Shown here one piece after another: positions 23,020 through 30,227 of a stretch of DNA of 35,290 nucleotides. Origin of the DNA: an uncultured bacterium (lineage in GTDB: Bacteria > Actinomycetota > Coriobacteriia > Coriobacteriales > Coriobacteriaceae); the NCBI GenBank assembly GCA_905215725.1, contig CAJMRD010000007.1, forward strand, positions 1 to 35,290, in the 5' to 3' direction. A program made the translations under genes and the position numbers. Position 1 is the first letter of the stretch. Each line of letters begins with the position of its first letter. The notes under the pieces are model-generated. The model did not search any database. It saw only the letters and a program-made list of their open reading frames with translations, and was not told the origin of the DNA.

Positions 23020-23104
23020 TGGTAGGGGCGGTGGGACTCGAACCCACAATCCTTGCGGCGAGAGATTTTAAGTCTCCTGCGTATGCCAATTCCGCCACGC
23101 CCCC
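23020..23104 (-). tRNA. tRNA-Leu (anticodon UAA)
   Basis: The minus strand folds into a class II tRNA. The acceptor GGGGGCG pairs with CGCCCCT, the anticodon arm GAGA-CTTAAAA-TCTC has anticodon TAA at 23068-23070, a long variable arm follows, and the T-arm is GTGGG-TTCGAGT-CCCAC. Discriminator A and CCA are encoded. A -10-like TAGACT lies at 23116-23121. Confidence 0.96.
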
Positions 23105-23135
23105 GTGAGACTAGAAGTCTAGCACAAGCCGTCCG

Positions 23136-23759
23136 TTACGCGTTGACGGCCATCGAGTGTTGGCCCGACTTCTCCAGGAACTCTTGGAACTTTGCCTCGT
23201 CGCCCTTGTTTTGATACTGCAGGGCCAGCAGGTACTCCAGTCGGCAGCGCTTGACCGGGTCGTCGCCGACATCCTCGAGCATGCGCTCCAGCTCGGGAAT
23301 GTCGTTGTGGCGCTTGAGGATCATCGTGTCGTACATCAGCTGGCATTCGTGTGCGACTGTCTCGGCCTGACCGCCCTCAAAGCCCTTGATCTCGTGCAGC
23401 AACTCCTTGGCCTTTTTGCGGTCCTCCTGGCCAACGTAGTAGTTAAAAGCTTTGATCACCAGGTCGACGCGCTGCATCTTGGGCAGGTTGAGTCCCAGTA
23501 GCAGGTCGAACATCTCGTCGGCGCGCTTATGGTCCTCGCGCAGCAGATAGGAGTTCAGGCGCAGGTAGTCGCGGTTGTAGCGCGGGTACAGCATGCTGGT
23601 GAGTTTGCCGTCGAGCAAACGATCGAACTCGTCCCACTGCTTGGCGGCCATCAATTGCTGCAGGCGTTTAAACGTGGTGCGTTTTTTGACGCTAAAGAAC
23701 ACCGACACGGCGATGCAGATGATAACGACGGCGGTCCAGAGTGTGCGGGAATCGGGCAT
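23136..23759 (-). CDS. membrane-anchored helical-repeat protein of unknown function
   Basis: This 207-residue protein has an N-terminal membrane anchor (LWTAVVIICIAVSVFFSV, about residues 7-24). The remainder is rich in charged amphipathic helices with a TPR-like rhythm (for example KRADEMFDLLLGLNLPK and LEYLLALQYQNKGDEAKFQEFL). The domain is probably cytosolic and used for protein contacts. No catalytic motif is visible. AAGGAC lies before the ATG. It stands alone between the tRNA and a divergent PTS gene. I do not recognise a named family. Confidence 0.8.
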   Translation of the reverse strand: MPDSRTLWTAVVIICIAVSVFFSVKKRTTFKRLQQLMAAKQWDEFDRLLDGKLTSMLYPRYNRDYLRLNSYLLREDHKRADEMFDLLLGLNLPKMQRVDLVIKAFNYYVGQEDRKKAKELLHEIKGFEGGQAETVAHECQLMYDTMILKRHNDIPELERMLEDVGDDPVKRCRLEYLLALQYQNKGDEAKFQEFLEKSGQHSMAVNA

Positions 23760-23814
23760 ATTAGGGTCCTTAGTCGCTCATAAAGCGAGCGGTATGACAA
23801 CACGTACTAGATGT

Positions 23815-23820
23815 ATTATA
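23815..23820 (-). promoter_or_regulatory. -10 TATAAT for the helical-repeat protein gene
   Basis: A perfect TATAAT on the minus strand lies about 55 nt before the ATG at 23759, in the divergent gap with the EIIB gene. The -35 region is weak. Confidence 0.45.
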
Positions 23821-23922
23821 CGCAGCGCGCAAGCAAACTGGCATAAAAGCTCATCGAGGCCGAGTGCCATCGCTCGCTGCGGTACACTTACCTAAAGTAA
23901 ACCATGAAGGGAGACATTACCT

Positions 23923-24210
23923 ATGAAGAAGATCGTTTTGGCTTGCGGTGCTGGCGCTGCTACTTCCACGCTCGTTGCCCAGAAGGTCGCTACCCTGCTC
24001 GACGCCAACGGTTATGCCGACAAGTACGAGATCGTGCAGTGCGCCATCTCCGAGGCCAAGGATTACTGCGACGAGGGCGCTGACCTGCTGATCGCCACCA
24101 CCGTTGCCCCCGAGGGCCTCACCTGCCCGTACGTGAGTGGCGTGCCCTTCATGACCGGCATGAACCGCGTTGCCGCCGAGAAGGCCGTTCTCGACGTCAT
24201 GGCTCAGTAG
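23923..24210 (+). CDS. orphan PTS EIIB, galactitol (GatB) type
   Basis: This 95-residue protein begins MKKIVLACGAGAATSTLV, the P-loop of galactitol/lactose-type EIIB. Cys8 is the phosphocysteine. The remainder, including the LLIATTVAPEG strand, fits the GatB fold. It takes phosphate from an EIIA and gives it to a sugar in EIIC, but no EIIA or EIIC lies nearby. Codons are strongly biased and AAGGGAG precedes the start, so it is probably well expressed. It is cotranscribed with the VOC gene 11 nt downstream. It may serve a permease encoded elsewhere or be a regulatory phosphocarrier. Confidence 0.9.
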   Translation: MKKIVLACGAGAATSTLVAQKVATLLDANGYADKYEIVQCAISEAKDYCDEGADLLIATTVAPEGLTCPYVSGVPFMTGMNRVAAEKAVLDVMAQ

Positions 24211-24221
24211 GCGCTGACTGC

Positions 24222-24596
24222 ATGAGTGAGCAGAACGCCAACCCGGTAGAGCTCTTTGGTATGCGTGTTGCCCATGTGGGCATTAACGCCACCGACCCGG
24301 CAGACGCCCTGGAGATCGCGGAGCTGTTCTCGACGATGATGGGCCTGCCCGTCATCGAGACCCCGGTTTCGTACTTCAACGATTCGCTGGTCGAGATCAT
24401 GAAGCAGAACGGTCGTGGCACCAAGGGCCACATCGGCTTTGCCGTTAACGACATCGATGCAGCTGAGAAGTGGTTTGCCGAGCGCGGGCTCGAGGTCAAC
24501 GAAGAGTCGCGCGCACTGCTGCCCGACGGTGGCACCAAGCTCGTGTACTTTAAGCGCGAGTTCGCCGGTTTCGCCGTGCACCTGTGCCGCGAGTAG
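24222..24596 (+). CDS. VOC (glyoxalase/bleomycin-resistance fold) family protein
   Basis: This 124-residue single VOC domain has the paired beta-alpha-beta-beta-beta units: RVAHVGINATDPADALEIAE first and GHIGFAVNDIDAAEKWF second. It ends FAGFAVHLCRE. Candidate metal ligands are His in VAHVGI, Glu in VEIMK, His in GHIGF and His in AVHLC. I recall similar VOC domains fused to KDPG/KHG aldolases in Clostridia, which would fit a sugar-acid pathway, but no aldolase is present here. It is coupled to the orphan EIIB and followed by a strong terminator. The substrate is unknown. Confidence 0.85.
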   Translation: MSEQNANPVELFGMRVAHVGINATDPADALEIAELFSTMMGLPVIETPVSYFNDSLVEIMKQNGRGTKGHIGFAVNDIDAAEKWFAERGLEVNEESRALLPDGGTKLVYFKREFAGFAVHLCRE

Positions 24597-24620
24597 CGCA
24601 CAAGCTGCCATAGCTGGCAA

Positions 24621-24652
24621 AAAGGGATAGGGCCGCGTGGCCCTATCCCTTT
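24621..24652. terminator. bidirectional terminator between the VOC and kinase genes
   Basis: AAAGGGATAGGGCC (24621-24634) pairs perfectly with GGCCCTATCCCTTT (24639-24652) around GCGT. It is T-rich on the plus strand and has A-rich sequence upstream, so it can also serve the minus-strand kinase gene ending at 24672. Confidence 0.9.
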
Positions 24653-24671
24653 ATTTATGCCGAGGGGCTTC

Positions 24672-25964
24672 CTATCGTGGCAGGCGAATCGTAAAGCGGC
24701 TGCCGACCCCTTCGACCGAGGTCACACCGATGACGCCGCCGTGGCTGTCGACGATCCACTTGGCGATCGCAAGCCCCAGACCCGAACCCTGTGCGCCGGC
24801 ATCGCGCGCGTTGTCGGCACGGTAGAACCGCTCGAACGCGTGAGCTGCGGATTCCTGGTTCATGCCGATGCCCTCGTCCTCAACACTTATGTCGATCGTG
24901 CCCGCGCCCGCATCTGGCGTTATGCCAAATGTGACGGTCGTTCCCGCATCCGAGTACTTGGCGGCGTTTTGCACGATCACGCGCAGAGCCTGCTTCACGA
25001 GCGCCACGTCGACGGGCGCGTCGCAGCGCGGGTCGCTGGCAAGCGCAGCGTCAGAAGCCAGCCGATACGTGTGCTCGGTATCGATCATCTGCGATTCTTC
25101 GCATACCTCGCTGACCAGTGCAGCCAAGTTGGTATGCGCGCGCCGCAGGACCGTGCGCCCGGCATCGCCGCGCGCCAAAAACAGCAGCTGCTCCACAAGC
25201 TCTTGCATGTGCTCGCTTTCGGCTTTAAGGGACGCGATGGATTCCGCCAGCACGTCCGGGTCGTCCTTGCCCCAGCGGTCGAGCATGTTCACGTAGCCCT
25301 GAATCACCGCGATGGGCGTGCGCAGCTCGTGGCTCGCGTCGTTGACAAAGCGCATCTGCTGCAGCTTGGCCTCTTGCATCTGGCGCAGCAGGCGGTTGAG
25401 TGCGACCTCGATGCTCGCCAGGTCGGCGTCGCCGGTGGTGACGCTCGGCGAGTCGACGCTTGCGCGCGCGATGGCCTGCTCCAGTGTTTCCATTTTGCCG
25501 CCGGAGAGCTGCATGCGACCGAGTTCGTCCACGCGCAGGGCCAGATCGTTGAGCGGCGCCATGGTGCGGCGCACGCGGCGGGCGCCGAGCATGTCGAGCA
25601 CGCTGATGACCTGCCAACCCACAACGACAAGGTAGAGAGGCCATAGCGCGACGAGGTCCTGCGCGAGGGGGAAGGTCTTGGTGGTACGCGCAAGCTCGAC
25701 GGTATAGGTGAGCGTTGTCAGGTCCCAGCCGCGCGCAGGCGCCAGCGACATGCCGTGAACGGCGGCGCCGGGGATCCATCCTGCGGTAAGCGCGCCGTCA
25801 GGTAGCGTTTGGTTGTATCCATAGACGAGGATCGCCGCCGCAATCACCATCAGCAGCAGATCGAGCCAGACATAGCTCATCAGACGGCGCCACATATAGC
25901 TCCAGTTGATGGCGCGGGCGATGGAGGTGACGCGCTTGGCCTCGGCGTTACGCACGGCAGACAT
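24672..25964 (-). CDS. sensor histidine kinase
   Basis: This 430-residue membrane kinase has TM1 (WLDLLLMVIAAAILVYGY), a short extracytoplasmic loop of about 55 residues, TM2 (LYLVVVGWQVISVL) and a HAMP-like linker. The HisKA domain has phospho-acceptor His212 in NDASHELRTPIAVIQGY. The ATPase domain shows the N box (IVQNAAKYSDAG), G1 (VEDEGIGM) and G2 (GSGLGLAIAKWI). I chose the ATG at 25964 because it overlaps the regulator gene by 17 nt, which gives coupling; longer in-frame starts would run deep into that gene. The signal is unknown; the small sensor loop suggests an envelope or membrane cue. Confidence 0.93.
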   Translation of the reverse strand: MSAVRNAEAKRVTSIARAINWSYMWRRLMSYVWLDLLLMVIAAAILVYGYNQTLPDGALTAGWIPGAAVHGMSLAPARGWDLTTLTYTVELARTTKTFPLAQDLVALWPLYLVVVGWQVISVLDMLGARRVRRTMAPLNDLALRVDELGRMQLSGGKMETLEQAIARASVDSPSVTTGDADLASIEVALNRLLRQMQEAKLQQMRFVNDASHELRTPIAVIQGYVNMLDRWGKDDPDVLAESIASLKAESEHMQELVEQLLFLARGDAGRTVLRRAHTNLAALVSEVCEESQMIDTEHTYRLASDAALASDPRCDAPVDVALVKQALRVIVQNAAKYSDAGTTVTFGITPDAGAGTIDISVEDEGIGMNQESAAHAFERFYRADNARDAGAQGSGLGLAIAKWIVDSHGGVIGVTSVEGVGSRFTIRLPR

Positions 25965-26727
25965 AGCCCACCCCGCGCACGGTCTGGATGATGCGGGCGC
26001 CGCCGGCATCCTCGATCTTGGCGCGCAGGTGCGCGATGTGCACGTCGACGTTGTTGGTGTCGCCCACGTATTCGTAGCCCAGCGCCTCGTGCGCGATGCG
26101 CTCGCGCGTGAGCACGGTTTCGGCATGCGCCATAAGCAGAGCGAGGACATCGAACTCGCGGGCCGTGAGCGCGATGGGCAAGCCGCCGACCGTGACTTCG
26201 CGGCGGTCGGGATCGAGCGCAACCGAGCCCACGGCGAGCGTGGCGGGGGAGGGCGTGGCAGAAACCTGGGTCGAGTCGCTGACCGGGGGTATCGCAGCGG
26301 CGCCGACACCCGTGCCGCCTGCCGCGCCCGTCCCGATGCCGCCAACGCCCGAAGCCGTCCGCACGGCCTCCGAGCGCTTCAGCGCAACGCGGATCCGTGC
26401 GAACAGCTCCTCAATGGCAAACGGCTTGGTTAGGTAATCGTCAGCGCCGGCGTCGAGCCCGGCCACCTTATCCATTACGGCATCGCGCGCGGTGACCATG
26501 ATCACCGGCACATCCTTGTGCTTGCGCACGCGCCGCAGCACCTCCATGCCGTTGAGCTGCGGCAGCAGCACGTCGAGCAGAATCAGATCGTAGTCGCGCT
26601 CCAGCGCCAGGTCTACGGCGGTGCGGCCGTCGGCGGCGTGCTCCACCTGGTAGCCCTCGTGCTCCAGCTCGAGCGTCACAAAGCGGGCGATTTTCTCCTC
26701 GTCCTCTACGATCAGGATTCGTGCCAT
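25948..26727 (-). CDS. OmpR/PhoB-type response regulator
   Basis: This 259-residue protein has a receiver domain (MARILIVEDEEKIARF, phospho-acceptor Asp52 in LILLDVLLP, Thr79, Lys101 in LTKPF). The C-terminal winged-helix domain includes TAREFDVLALL, HIAHLRAKI and the ending VRGVGYVCRA. Between them is an unusually long Gly/Ala/Pro/Ser-rich linker of about 40 residues (GIGTGAAGGTGVGAAAIPP onward), longer than in typical PhoB-like proteins. GGGGGGCAC lies upstream of the ATG. It partners the kinase that follows. Confidence 0.94.
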   Translation of the reverse strand: MARILIVEDEEKIARFVTLELEHEGYQVEHAADGRTAVDLALERDYDLILLDVLLPQLNGMEVLRRVRKHKDVPVIMVTARDAVMDKVAGLDAGADDYLTKPFAIEELFARIRVALKRSEAVRTASGVGGIGTGAAGGTGVGAAAIPPVSDSTQVSATPSPATLAVGSVALDPDRREVTVGGLPIALTAREFDVLALLMAHAETVLTRERIAHEALGYEYVGDTNNVDVHIAHLRAKIEDAGGARIIQTVRGVGYVCRA

Positions 26728-26746
26728 ACGTGCCCCCCGTCTGCGA

Positions 26747-27289
26747 TTACTTGTCGTCGTTGAGATTTTGCTTGATGTCGTCCGCGGCGTTGGCAGCGCT
26801 ATCCATAAGGTTGTTGATGCTGCCGGGCACGTCGCCGTCGCTGTCGATGCGGTAGCGCATGCCAAAGAACAGGCCAATCAGCATCAGCCAAATCGTAGCG
26901 CCCCAGGCAAACAGGGCGATGATGGGGATCAGGATGGGGATGTTGAGGATGATCGCATCGCGGCGCGTGGCGATAAACTTGGTGTCCAGACTCAGGCGGA
27001 AGAGCTTTTTGAGGTACTCCCACACGCTGTCCATCTTCTTGGAGAAGTCGGTCTTTTCGCTCGACTTTTCGTAGGCGGCCTGCGCGGCGACCATCTCGGC
27101 CGAGGGCTCATTGGCTGGCGCGGACTCGGTGGCGGCGTGCGCCGACGTGGTCTGGGTCTTGCCCTGCGACTCGAGCCAAATGATGGCATCCAGGACGTTG
27201 CCGTCGGCGGCGTCGAGCGCGGCCTTGGCATCGGTGTAGCTCACGTTGCACTTGGTGCGGATGGTTTCAACTTTTTCGAGGTCGTCCAT
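26747..27289 (-). CDS. DUF4342/UBA-like domain membrane protein
   Basis: This 180-residue protein starts with a UBA/TS-N-like three-helix domain (DLEKVETIRTKCNVSYTDAK to about residue 45). A Ser/Ala-rich linker and a helical region (KKMDSVWEYLKKLF) follow. One long hydrophobic segment (AIILNIPILIPIIALFAWGA, with WLMLIGLFFGM) precedes a charged tail. This is the DUF4342 layout. AAAGGACAG precedes the ATG. It is the first gene of an operon with the response regulator (19 nt downstream) and kinase, so it may be a target of, or an accessory to, that system. The family function is unknown. Confidence 0.85.
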   Translation of the reverse strand: MDDLEKVETIRTKCNVSYTDAKAALDAADGNVLDAIIWLESQGKTQTTSAHAATESAPANEPSAEMVAAQAAYEKSSEKTDFSKKMDSVWEYLKKLFRLSLDTKFIATRRDAIILNIPILIPIIALFAWGATIWLMLIGLFFGMRYRIDSDGDVPGSINNLMDSAANAADDIKQNLNDDK

Positions 27290-27402
27290 GACCTGTCCTT
27301 TCGTTCGATGGGCACGACGCCGGGCGATCTGCCCGGGCGCGAGCGTTGCGTTCGGCGGCCTGCGTGGCGCCGCCCCGCCCTTGGTCGAACTCTATAGTGC
27401 AG

Positions 27403-27430
27403 GTTATAGATTAAGCGATTCTTGAGCCAA
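27403..27430 (-). promoter_or_regulatory. promoter of the DUF4342-regulator-kinase operon
   Basis: On the minus strand TTGGCT (27425-27430), a 16-nt spacer and TATAAC (27403-27408) form a reasonable sigma-A-type promoter about 115 nt before the first start codon. The long leader has no hairpin that I would call a riboswitch. Confidence 0.5.
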
Positions 27431-27576
27431 GATTAATGTTGGATGAGTTTTTGCGCGGCGGTGGGAAAGGTATTTGACCTCGATAGCGGGGGATGTGGTG
27501 CCGGTGCAAAACGGCGTCAAAGGTTGGTCGAGCAGGCGGTTTCTCCATTGATGTCCGCACGGCATGTGACACTTAC

Positions 27577-27606
27577 CATGCCGCCCTGCTCTGCCGCGGC
27601 GGCATG
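27577..27606 (+). other. hairpin in the leader of the small membrane-protein gene
   Basis: CATGCCGCC (27577-27585) pairs perfectly with GGCGGCATG (27598-27606), 36 nt before the ATG at 27643. It has no T-run. The remaining divergent gap (27290-27642) contains the minus-strand promoter and no other gene I can support. Confidence 0.5.
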
Positions 27607-27642
27607 CGTCTGAACAATGACCCTCTAAGGAGTTCGATACCG

Positions 27643-27882
27643 ATGAGTGACAACGCAAAGCATCTCGCAAAGAAGTGCGTCAAGGACGCGGGGCCGTGTC
27701 TCGCGTTGTGCCTTGCCGGCGCGGCGGTCGCGCTGCTGGCTGTTCTGGGGCCGTTCGACGTGCTCCGAAGTGCCGCCTCTCTGCACGTTTGCATGGCCCT
27801 TGCCGGCGCCATGATGACCGGCGGCGTGCTCGATCTGGTTATTTGGGTGCTTGACCCGTTTGGATGGAAGAACGAGGGGTAA
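27643..27882 (+). CDS. small two-helix membrane protein
   Basis: This 79-residue protein has two hydrophobic segments, CLALCLAGAAVALLAVLGPF and VCMALAGAMMTGGVLDLVIW, preceded by a basic N-terminus. TAAGGAG at 27626-27632 with 10-nt spacing supports the ATG at 27643; an in-frame ATG at 27604 lies inside the leader hairpin. I do not recognise the family. It stands alone between the DUF4342 operon and the phosphoesterase gene. Confidence 0.7.
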   Translation: MSDNAKHLAKKCVKDAGPCLALCLAGAAVALLAVLGPFDVLRSAASLHVCMALAGAMMTGGVLDLVIWVLDPFGWKNEG

Positions 27883-27967
27883 GCCCTAAGGGATGGAAGG
27901 GCTGGAACGGTTGGCTTAGTGATCGTGCAGAATGTGGGCTAGCGACTTACAGGGAAGTGGTGATCCG

Positions 27968-28693
27968 ATGACAGTCTATGTGACGGGCGATATTCACGGC
28001 GGCGTCGACATGCAAAAGCTGCGCGACTGGGAGCTTGGGGATAGCCTGACGAGCGACGACTATCTGATTGTCGCGGGCGACTTTGGCTTTCCGTGGGATT
28101 TCTCTGCCGAGGAATGCGCCGATATCGCTTGGCTGGAGTCGCGCCCCTATACGTTGCTGTTCGTCGACGGCAACCACGAACGTTTCGATCACTGGGCGGA
28201 GCGTCCCATGGAACTGTGGCACGGCGGTCTGACGCAGTGCCTGTCGGACACCTCGCCCATCCGACGCCTGACGCGCGGCGAGGTTTTTGAGCTCGACGGC
28301 TCAACGATCTTTACCATGGGCGGCGCCACGAGCGTGGATAAGGAATACCGCATTCCGTATTCCAGCTGGTGGCCGCAGGAGCTGCCGGACGAGCGCAACT
28401 TTGAGGAGGCGCGGGCAAAGCTCGAGAGCATGGGCTGGAAGGTCGACTACGTGATCACCCACACCTGCTCTACGCGCATGCTTTCGCCCACGCTTTATCC
28501 GGCACCCGGCTGGAATTGCCCCGCCATTGATCGGCTTACGGCATTTTTCGATGAGCTGGAAGATCGCTTGGACTTCAAGCGCTGGTACTACGGCCATTTT
28601 CATCGCGACGCCAACCCGGCCGAGCGCCATACCGTGCTCTACGACTGTATCGTTCGTCTGGGCGACGAACTCCAGCCCTGGGATGTTGCGTAG
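27968..28693 (+). CDS. calcineurin-like metallophosphoesterase
   Basis: This 241-residue protein has the metallophosphoesterase motifs in order: VTGDIHGG, IVAGDFGFPW, FVDGNHERFD, VITHTCS and YYGHFHRD. These supply the dinuclear metal site. The family includes many phage- and host-encoded phosphatases of undefined substrate. GGAAGTGG lies upstream of the ATG. It converges with gluQ, whose stop lies 15 nt away, with no obvious terminator between them. Confidence 0.9.
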   Translation: MTVYVTGDIHGGVDMQKLRDWELGDSLTSDDYLIVAGDFGFPWDFSAEECADIAWLESRPYTLLFVDGNHERFDHWAERPMELWHGGLTQCLSDTSPIRRLTRGEVFELDGSTIFTMGGATSVDKEYRIPYSSWWPQELPDERNFEEARAKLESMGWKVDYVITHTCSTRMLSPTLYPAPGWNCPAIDRLTAFFDELEDRLDFKRWYYGHFHRDANPAERHTVLYDCIVRLGDELQPWDVA

Positions 28694-28708
28694 AGGCGGG
28701 GTGGCTGG

Positions 28709-29719
28709 CTACTTGACCGTTACAGTGATGTTTTCCCGATGCGTACGGATAACATCCCAGCTAAAGTGCTCGGCCAGCTGCTCGGTAGAGCGCGGCGTGG
28801 TGTCCGGCGCGATGCCTGTTTGCCCGGCGAGCCATCCCAACAGTGCCTCGGGTGTGCCAAAGCGGGTGCGGAGCTCGCCCAGGTCCAGATCGCGATCGCG
28901 CTTGGAAAGGCGGCGGCCGTCCGGTGACATGAGCAGCGGAATGTGCGCGTAGTGCGGCGTGGGCAGTCCCAGCAGATGTTGCAGATAGATCTGGCGCGGC
29001 GTGGAACCAAGCAGGTCGCATCCGCGTACGATCTCGGTGACGCCCATGGCAGCGTCGTCGACCACCACGGCCAGCTGATAGGCAAACACGCCGTCGCTGC
29101 GGCGCACCAAAAAGTCACCGCACTCGGTGGCGAGTGCTTCGCATTGGGCTCCGTACGTGCGGTCCACGAATTCGATCACGTCGCTGGCGAGGTCGTCGAC
29201 GGTGGGCACGCGCAGGCGCGTGGCCGGAGCACGCAGGGCACTGCGGCGGGTGATTTCATCAGCAGAAAGACCTCTGCAGGCGCCGCGGTAGATGGGCGTG
29301 CCGTCGCTGGCGTGCGGCGCGCTCGCGGCGTGGAGTTCGGCACGCGTGCAAAAACAGGGATAGGTGAGGCCGGCGTCTTGCAGCTGGCGCAGGGCGTCCT
29401 CGTACAGATCCAGGCGATCGTGCTGGTAGTAGGGGCCTTCGTCCCACTCGAGCCCCAGCCAGGTCAGATCGTCAATCAGTTGAGCGGCAAGTTCCGGGCG
29501 CTTGCAGCGATCGTCCAGGTCCTCGATGCGCAGCACGATGCTGCCGCCCTGGCTGCGGGCCGAAAGCCACGAGCACAGGCAGCTGAACACGTTGCCCAGG
29601 TGCATGCGGCCCGAGGGCGACGGGGCGAAACGGCCCACGACGGGCGCGGGGGCGGAGGCGGGTGGCGTCGCTGGCGCGTCCGCGGCGGGCGTTGCTATGT
29701 TGCGTGTTTTGATATCCAT
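28709..29719 (-). CDS. gluQ: glutamyl-Q tRNA(Asp) synthetase
   Basis: This 336-residue protein is a GluRS-like catalytic core without an anticodon-binding domain. It loads glutamate onto queuosine of tRNA-Asp. Motifs are GRFAPSPSGRMHLGN (HIGH equivalent), LRIEDLDDRCKRPE, the zinc site CFCTRAELHA with YRGACR, and RLSKRD (KMSKS equivalent). The N-terminus has an extra Ala/Pro-rich stretch of about 25 residues. I chose the ATG at 29719 (MDIKTRN); upstream in-frame sequence is not protein-like. A -10-like TATACT ends 7 nt before this ATG and no ribosome site is visible, so the mRNA may be leaderless. Confidence 0.92.
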   Translation of the reverse strand: MDIKTRNIATPAADAPATPPASAPAPVVGRFAPSPSGRMHLGNVFSCLCSWLSARSQGGSIVLRIEDLDDRCKRPELAAQLIDDLTWLGLEWDEGPYYQHDRLDLYEDALRQLQDAGLTYPCFCTRAELHAASAPHASDGTPIYRGACRGLSADEITRRSALRAPATRLRVPTVDDLASDVIEFVDRTYGAQCEALATECGDFLVRRSDGVFAYQLAVVVDDAAMGVTEIVRGCDLLGSTPRQIYLQHLLGLPTPHYAHIPLLMSPDGRRLSKRDRDLDLGELRTRFGTPEALLGWLAGQTGIAPDTTPRSTEQLAEHFSWDVIRTHRENITVTVK

Positions 29720-29726
29720 GCGGACG

Positions 29727-29732
29727 AGTATA
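29727..29732 (-). promoter_or_regulatory. -10 TATACT giving a possibly leaderless gluQ mRNA
   Basis: TATACT on the minus strand is separated from the ATG at 29719 by 7 nt, so transcription would begin at or next to the start codon. There is no purine-rich ribosome site between them. Leaderless mRNAs are common in Actinobacteria. Confidence 0.5.
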
Positions 29733-29781
29733 GCGCGGGGCTTGGCAGGGAAGGCGTTGCCGCGCTCACAAGTTGGCGGCG

Positions 29782-29891
29782 GTGCGCATTGCGCACGGTG
29801 GGTTTGCGGCTCAAGGTCTCGATCGCTGCGTACCGACTTAGCCTCACAAACGACAGAAACCCCGGCAGCTCTTCGCAACTGCCGGGGTTTC
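29782..29891. repeat. palindrome and long hairpin upstream of gluQ
   Basis: GTGCGCATTGCGCAC (29782-29796) is a 15-nt perfect palindrome. Further on, GAAACCCCGGCAG (29856-29868) pairs perfectly with CTGCCGGGGTTTC (29879-29891) around CTCTTCGCAA. The 508-nt gap 29720-30227 holds these, the REP-like pair at 30066-30115 and no gene I can support. The hairpin has a weakly T-rich flank on the minus strand but no gene upstream to terminate. Confidence 0.7.
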
Positions 29892-30065
29892 CGCGGAAAA
29901 GGGGGACATGATCCTCGAGCGAACGGCAAAGGGGCAAACCGTTTTCGCTCAACTGCTTTATGCCCCTCGGCTGGCGGCTCAATCAGCGCGTGCCGCACCC
30001 ACACAAAGCCGCTACACCTGTGACAGAGCTGTGAAGTGGTATCTATTGCTGGCGCAGGCCATGCC

Positions 30066-30115
30066 AAGGAGTGTCCCAGATTGCCGGCAGATAAGGAACG
30101 TCCCCAGGTGCCGGC
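30066..30115 (-). repeat. REP-like pair, inverted relative to 21207-21256
   Basis: AAGGAACGTCCCCAGG (from 30093) continues as the exact reverse complement of the unit at 21207-21229. A diverged copy begins at 30066, again with a 27-nt period. The pair lies upstream of the DUF2207 gene. Confidence 0.8.
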
Positions 30116-30227
30116 CGCGGGCGTGACTTTCGTCCCGTTTGATACTCCGCTGGCCTAGATGTTCGTCATGTGCGCCCGTAAACGTGGGACAATGGCGTTG
30201 CTGGTATCACAGACAAAGGATGTGCCT

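Noticed and set aside
29720..30067. N-terminal extension of GluQ by about 116 residues in frame
   Set aside because: The extra sequence runs through a perfect hairpin and intergenic palindromes, is not protein-like, and places the -10-like TATACT inside the gene.
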